In this document: positions 24,216-27,854 of the stretch, piece by piece
Numbering within the stretch: position 1 is the first letter of the stretch
Layout of the letters: each line of letters begins with the position of its first letter
From: UBA6183 sp964545895
GTDB taxonomy: Bacteria > Bacteroidota > Bacteroidia > UKL13-3
Assembly: GCA_964545895.1 (NCBI GenBank)
Contig: CAZJHS010000037.1
Coordinates: 1-27,854 of the forward strand
Direction of reading: 5' to 3'
DNA length: 27,854 nucleotides
Program-made: the position numbers and the translations under genes
Notes under the pieces: generated by a model
Databases searched by the model: none
The model's input: the letters and a program-made list of their open reading frames with translations, nothing else
Told to the model about the DNA's origin: nothing

Positions 24216-24230
24216 CTTGCAATTTGCAAG
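24216..24230. promoter_or_regulatory. 15-bp palindrome CTTGCAA-T-TTGCAAG, likely HxlR operator
   Basis: Perfect 7-bp arms around a single central base, placed at the predicted transcription start of the SDR gene. Confidence 0.5.
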
Positions 24231-24266
24231 CAAAACTACATTTTTTAACTTTTAAATCAACCTTAA

Positions 24267-25067
24267 ATGAATAAAAATATTTTAATAACAGGAGCATCTT
24301 CGGGCTTTGGTTTACTTATAGCAACCGAACTGCACAAAAAAGGCTATACAGTTATAGGCACAAGCCGCAATCCTATAAAAGCACAACCATTAGTACCCTT
24401 TAAAATGATTGCGTTAGACCTAGATTCAGACCAATCCATACAATCATTACCCGAAAGAATTTTTGGAGAAATAGACCACTTGGATGTATTGATAAACAAT
24501 GCGGGATTTTTAGTTAATGGTATTGCCGAAGAAACACCTATTGAATTGGGCAGACAACAACTGGAAACCAACTTTTGGGGAACTATTAAAGTTACCAATG
24601 CCATATTGCCCCATTTTAGAAAACAACGATTTGGTAAAGTTATAACTGTAGGTTCAATTATTGGCTTGGTATCATTTCCAAATGCGGCTTACTATGCAGC
24701 TTCTAAACATGCCTTAGAAGGCTACTTTAAAGCGTTGCGATATGAGTTAGATGAGTTTAATATTAGTGTTGCTATGATTGAGCCAACGGCTTTTAAAACC
24801 AGCATTATTGATAATTCATCATCACCCACCCATAAAATTGACGATTACAATTTATTGAGAAATAAGATAGAAAAGTTTACGAATAACTTAGTAAAGCAAG
24901 CCGAAGACCCAGCAATGGTTGCCCAAAAAGTACTTACTGTAGTGCAAGCTGCTAAACCTAAATTTAGAAACATGGTAGGCAAAGGCACTTCTACATTAAT
25001 TAATTTACAACATTTTGCTTATGGGGTATTAGAAAAAAATGTGCTTAAACAATTAAACAACGCATAA
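24267..25067 (+). CDS. Short-chain dehydrogenase/reductase
   Basis: A 266-residue cytoplasmic NAD(P)-dependent oxidoreductase of the classical SDR type. The nucleotide-binding motif TGASSGFG lies at 8-15, and NNAG at 77-80. The catalytic residues are Ser130, Tyr143 and Lys147 (YAASK). Arg34 in GTSRNP follows the second strand, which suggests NADP preference. The substrate is not known. It is divergent from the hxlR-type gene and starts downstream of a well-formed promoter overlapped by palindromes. The quinone-oxidoreductase-like gene follows after 11 bases. Confidence 0.93.
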   Translation: MNKNILITGASSGFGLLIATELHKKGYTVIGTSRNPIKAQPLVPFKMIALDLDSDQSIQSLPERIFGEIDHLDVLINNAGFLVNGIAEETPIELGRQQLETNFWGTIKVTNAILPHFRKQRFGKVITVGSIIGLVSFPNAAYYAASKHALEGYFKALRYELDEFNISVAMIEPTAFKTSIIDNSSSPTHKIDDYNLLRNKIEKFTNNLVKQAEDPAMVAQKVLTVVQAAKPKFRNMVGKGTSTLINLQHFAYGVLEKNVLKQLNNA

Positions 25068-25078
25068 AATAAAAAACG

Positions 25079-26083
25079 ATGAAAGCATTTCAAGTAACAA
25101 AGTATAGCAAAAAAGAACAGCTAAAACTTACAACTGTTGCAGAGCCAACTGTGGCAGAAAACGAAGTATTGGTTCAAATACATGCTGCAGGTGTAAACCT
25201 TTTAGACTCTATGATAAAATGGGGCGAATTTAAACTGTTTCTCCCCTATAAAACACCTCTTACTAATGGCCACGATATGGCTGGGGTAATCACAAAAGTG
25301 GGCTCGAAAGTAAGTAAATTTAAAGTAGGCGATGAAGTATTTGCAAGAGTAGCGGATTATAAAATTGGCACGTTTGCCGAATACATTTCGGTAAATGAAA
25401 ATGATTTGGCATTAAAGCCCCAAAACCTTACAATGGAAGAAGCAGCTTCTATTCCATTAGTTGGTTTAACAGCATGGCAAGCACTTGTTGAAATAGGAAA
25501 AATACAAAAAGGACAAAAAGTTTTTATTCAAGCAGGTTCGGGCGGTGTAGGTACTTTTGCCATTCAGTTAGCCAAACACTTAGGAGCTTTTGTTGCTACC
25601 ACAACAAGTGCTAGTAATTTTGAATTAGTAAAAAGTTTGGGAGCTGATTTAATTATTGATTACAAAACTCAAGATTTTGCTACTTTATTAAATGATTATG
25701 ATTTGGTATTACACAGCAATCGAGAAAAGATAGTTTTAGCGAAATCATTACGTATCTTAAAAAAAGACGGCCAGTTGGTTTCATTAGTAGGTCCACCAAC
25801 CCCTGAATTTGCTAATGAAATAGGTTTGCCTTGGCCACTAAAGTTTATAACTAAATTCTTGAGCGCTAGCACAAGAAAAGAAGCCAAAAAACTGAACGTG
25901 TTTTTTAAATTTTTATTTATGAGAGCAGAGGGAAAACAATTGGGCGAAATAAGCAAACTGATAGAAGCAGGAATTATTAAACCAGTTGTTGACAAAGTGT
26001 TTCCGTTTGATCAAACCAATGATGCTTTGGCTTATGTAGAAACAGGAAGAGCAAAAGGAAAAGCAGTAATTAAAGTGAAGTAG
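25079..26083 (+). CDS. Zinc-independent MDR oxidoreductase (quinone-oxidoreductase-like)
   Basis: A 334-residue NADP-dependent enzyme of the medium-chain dehydrogenase/reductase superfamily. The GroES-like N-terminal half includes HAAGVNLLDSMIKWGEF and NGHDMAGVITKVGSKVSKFK. The Rossmann part starts at QAGSGGVGTFAIQLAKHLGA (about 151-170). The structural-zinc cysteines of alcohol dehydrogenases are absent, as in quinone/enone reductases. Such enzymes reduce quinones or alpha,beta-unsaturated carbonyls. It lies 11 bases after the SDR, in one operon controlled from the hxlR intergenic region, so electrophile detoxification is a reasonable inference. Confidence 0.9.
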   Translation: MKAFQVTKYSKKEQLKLTTVAEPTVAENEVLVQIHAAGVNLLDSMIKWGEFKLFLPYKTPLTNGHDMAGVITKVGSKVSKFKVGDEVFARVADYKIGTFAEYISVNENDLALKPQNLTMEEAASIPLVGLTAWQALVEIGKIQKGQKVFIQAGSGGVGTFAIQLAKHLGAFVATTTSASNFELVKSLGADLIIDYKTQDFATLLNDYDLVLHSNREKIVLAKSLRILKKDGQLVSLVGPPTPEFANEIGLPWPLKFITKFLSASTRKEAKKLNVFFKFLFMRAEGKQLGEISKLIEAGIIKPVVDKVFPFDQTNDALAYVETGRAKGKAVIKVK

Positions 26084-26197
26084 CGCTATGTGATGGTTTT
26101 AGGATTTTCATTTAATATAAGCAAACCTTTTAAATTTTGCCAAAGAAACAACGTATAAAATATTAATTAGTTTATAGGGTGAATATCATCGACACAC

Positions 26198-26226
26198 TCA
26201 CGGCACCCCGATTACTCGGGGCGTGA
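26198..26226. terminator. GC-rich hairpin between oxidoreductase and convergent gene
   Basis: CCCCGA (26206-26211) pairs with TCGGGG (26216-26221) over a 4-nt loop. Outside a 3-nt bulge, TCACG (26198-26202) pairs with CGTGA (26222-26226). It lies between convergent genes at 26083 and 26236. The rest of this 152-base gap shows nothing else. Confidence 0.65.
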
Positions 26227-26235
26227 ACGGGTTTT

Positions 26236-26958
26236 CTATTGTTTTTTATTTAAAGTTTGTAAGTTAATTTGAATTTTGTCTGTTTCCCATTTTTCTGGTG
26301 AATTACTCACAAGATATTTGTAAGTAAGCGTCAAAATACTATTGTCTATTACAGGCTCTTCAAATAAAAACTCAGGAAACATTTGTGAAGTTTCTCTAAC
26401 GGTCTTCCATAACCTTCCTTTAGGAATAGAAAAGTGGAAATCTTTGTTTTGTTCAACACTATAAAAAGTCATCGTGTCTAACGAGTCAGAAGATAAATAA
26501 AGAACAAAATTATTTATGCTGTCATCGCTGTGGTAAATTATTGTTCCAAATTCTTTGAGAACTTGTCCATTGTCTTTACTCAGCAATTCAAAGTCTACAG
26601 GAAAACCACCGCCCGAAACATTCTTATTTATAAATAGCAAACTGTTTTGATACTCCTTCTCAAAAATATAGCCCAGTCGGTCTGTCATTTCTATTAGGGA
26701 CTTGTCCAAGGAATATAAAACCCTTTTTATACCACTTTTACCCTCAAATGTCAGCCAGGATGAATCGCAATTGAATTGCCGGTAAAGCTTAGCACCGTTT
26801 TGAAATCTTGTTGTGTCACAGCTAATAAATTCAGTTAAATCAGGATTAGATTTGCACCCACAATTTTTCATTCCTGTCCGTTTGCTTGATTGTGCAACAC
26901 TGTCAAATGAAAATAATGTCGTCACGAGAATGATTGATATGATGATTTTGTCTTTCAA
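26236..26958 (-). CDS. Exported protein of unknown function
   Basis: A 240-residue protein I cannot assign. Residues 1-22 form a signal peptide (MKDKIIISIILVTTLFSFDS, ending VAQ), so it is exported; no lipobox cysteine follows directly. The mature N-terminus has a CGC pair (KNCGCKSNPDL) and two further cysteines (ISCDTTRF, QFNCDSSW), which may form disulfides. The remainder alternates polar and hydrophobic strands (FGTIIYHSDD, NNFVLYLSSDSLDTMTFYSV), suggesting a beta-rich fold. It is the last of three minus-strand genes at the right edge, 52 bases downstream of the 166-residue gene. CpG is low in this stretch, as in the BRCT block. Confidence 0.72.
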   Translation of the reverse strand: MKDKIIISIILVTTLFSFDSVAQSSKRTGMKNCGCKSNPDLTEFISCDTTRFQNGAKLYRQFNCDSSWLTFEGKSGIKRVLYSLDKSLIEMTDRLGYIFEKEYQNSLLFINKNVSGGGFPVDFELLSKDNGQVLKEFGTIIYHSDDSINNFVLYLSSDSLDTMTFYSVEQNKDFHFSIPKGRLWKTVRETSQMFPEFLFEEPVIDNSILTLTYKYLVSNSPEKWETDKIQINLQTLNKKQ

Positions 26959-27010
26959 TTTTTATGTGTCTGATCCAGTTTGCATTGTATCTTAGGTGTG
27001 CGTTCTTTTT

Positions 27011-27511
27011 TTAGTTTTCTGTTTCAAATTTCTGTTTCAATGTTACAAATTCTTGTCTAATAATCGTGTCAATATTTGCTCTGTTAGCACCGTCCCAATA
27101 ATGTTGATTGTCTTCATAAATCAAATCGTCTTTTGCCCAATATAATAAAGCCAAATTTTGAAATTCGCTATCCATATCTAATTCATAATAAATGTCTCTG
27201 AATTCTTTTAGTATTTCAAAGTAGTTATTGGGTTTGTCAAAGTTGGATGAAATCAAATAGTAAACATAATTTTTCAAAGTTTTCCTTTTGTCTGAATAGT
27301 CAAGTTTTAAGTCGTTCAAAACTTTATTTGTCAATTCGTGCAGTTCAAATTGATTATATGGTTCAGAAATTCCTGCAAGTTGATACAAACTTTCAAATTC
27401 GTAACCTGCTTGCATCATTTCTATTGCCCATTCAGCCCAACTTTCATCTATGTCTGCATTACAAGCCTTTTCTTTAAGTATTCTATAAGTTGATAAAATT
27501 TGTCCTTTCAT
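27011..27511 (-). CDS. Acidic cytoplasmic protein of unknown function
   Basis: A 166-residue protein starting at the ATG at 27511; a TTG three codons upstream is possible but would overlap the stop of the preceding small gene. It has no signal peptide or membrane segment. It is helical and acidic, with DESWAEWAIEMMQAGYEFES, then YQLAGISEPYNQFELHELTN, and a tyrosine-rich middle (NYVYYLISSNF). I have the impression of related small Bacteroidota proteins with the AGxxxPYNQFE motif, but no function is known to me. The start is 1 base after the stop of the 55-residue membrane protein gene, so translation is probably coupled. Confidence 0.68.
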   Translation of the reverse strand: MKGQILSTYRILKEKACNADIDESWAEWAIEMMQAGYEFESLYQLAGISEPYNQFELHELTNKVLNDLKLDYSDKRKTLKNYVYYLISSNFDKPNNYFEILKEFRDIYYELDMDSEFQNLALLYWAKDDLIYEDNQHYWDGANRANIDTIIRQEFVTLKQKFETEN

Positions 27512-27512
27512 A

Positions 27513-27680
27513 CTAGTCAAATATTAGTAAGTAAATTAAACTAGAGATTGAAAGTGTCATTCCAACTGGATAAGCAAGTATTAGACAGGCATAATATGTC
27601 CAAACAATTCCTGTCCAAGCAAACCAAATTGCAGTTACAATTCCTATCCAAAATAAGATATTATTTTTCTTTTCTGTCAT
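27513..27680 (-). CDS. Small 55-residue membrane protein
   Basis: A short open frame from ATG 27680 to TAG 27513. After a basic start (MTEKKNN) almost the whole protein is hydrophobic, with two likely membrane segments: ILFWIGIVTAIWFAWTGIVW (8-27) and a second spanning about 29-54 (ACLILAYPVGMTLSISSLIY, then LLIF). The stop is followed after one base by the ATG of the 166-residue gene (TAG-T-ATG), the tight spacing typical of translational coupling, which is the main support for it being real. Function unknown. No homology can be claimed. Confidence 0.6.
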   Translation of the reverse strand: MTEKKNNILFWIGIVTAIWFAWTGIVWTYYACLILAYPVGMTLSISSLIYLLIFD

Positions 27681-27854
27681 TATCTACTGGTTCTGCAAAA
27701 TGACACAAAACCCATGTTACCAGCGGCTATTGATTTCAAGTTACTTCCTCGTTTTGTTCTTTGTCTATTATATATATTGTCACCAAGTTAAGAAATATGA
27801 TTATTAAATTTAGTGTAAAAACGAGTCAATATTTTATTATAAAAAAAAGATTTT

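Noticed and set aside
26198..26226. GC-rich hairpin as an attachment or integration site
   Set aside because: No integrase, direct repeat or tRNA is nearby; position between convergent genes fits a terminator.
27681..27854. Right-edge sequence as a gene start or mobile-element end
   Set aside because: AT-rich with no sizeable open frame or inverted repeat; the window ends before anything can be judged.

Overview
The window looks like chromosome from a low-GC member of the Bacteroidota. Three things support this: a PorQ-like type IX secretion protein, promoter elements of the TTG-N19-TAnnTTTG type that this phylum uses, and Bacteroidota-type families such as DUF6913, S46 peptidase and TPR-histidine kinase. 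No rRNA, tRNA, CRISPR array or insertion sequence was seen. About 25 protein genes are densely packed, and no stretch above 300 bases lacks a gene.

Layout. (1) 1-239: the tail of a YugP-like membrane zinc peptidase, ending in a strong hairpin. (2) 356-2110, plus strand: porQ and cmk, ending in a shared bidirectional terminator. (3) 2164-7086, minus strand: ligA, then a TerB-like/BRCT protein, then a DUF6913 protein, then dapA. (4) 7154-10560, plus strand: two tandem paralogous outer-membrane proteins of the Wzi/RemB-like type. (5) 10629-13659, plus strand: a YebC-family protein and a secreted S46 dipeptidyl-peptidase with the glycine typical of DPP7. (6) 13734-15336, minus strand: a signal-less substrate-binding protein and upp. 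(7) 15443-17806, plus strand: a beta-CASP metallo-beta-lactamase RNase-like protein and an EamA transporter. (8) 17796-23550, minus strand: a TPR histidine kinase, a PhoD-like phosphatase, a CPBP protein with altered motifs, OsmC, a frameshifted pirin and an AHSA1/SRPBCC protein. (9) 23744-26083: an hxlR regulator divergent from an SDR and a quinone-oxidoreductase-like gene, with several palindromes between them. (10) 26236-27680, minus strand: three genes of unknown function, including an unlisted 55-residue membrane protein.

The most unusual part is 3,690 to about 5,690. The 3' part of ligA and the following BRCT gene are poor in CpG compared with the first half of ligA. The ligase is 831 residues long because about 149 extra residues interrupt the helix-hairpin-helix region. 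By eye, the second half of that insert looks like a degenerate copy of the helix-hairpin-helix domain that follows it. I read this as a mosaic ligA that acquired a new C-terminal half together with a BRCT partner gene. A second theme is a possible HxlR-controlled stress cluster: palindromes with TTGCA half-sites lie both in the hxlR/SDR divergent promoter and upstream of the AHSA1-pirin-osmC genes. A third is that several genes carry a -7 promoter element 4-10 nt before the ATG, which predicts leaderless or nearly leaderless mRNAs.
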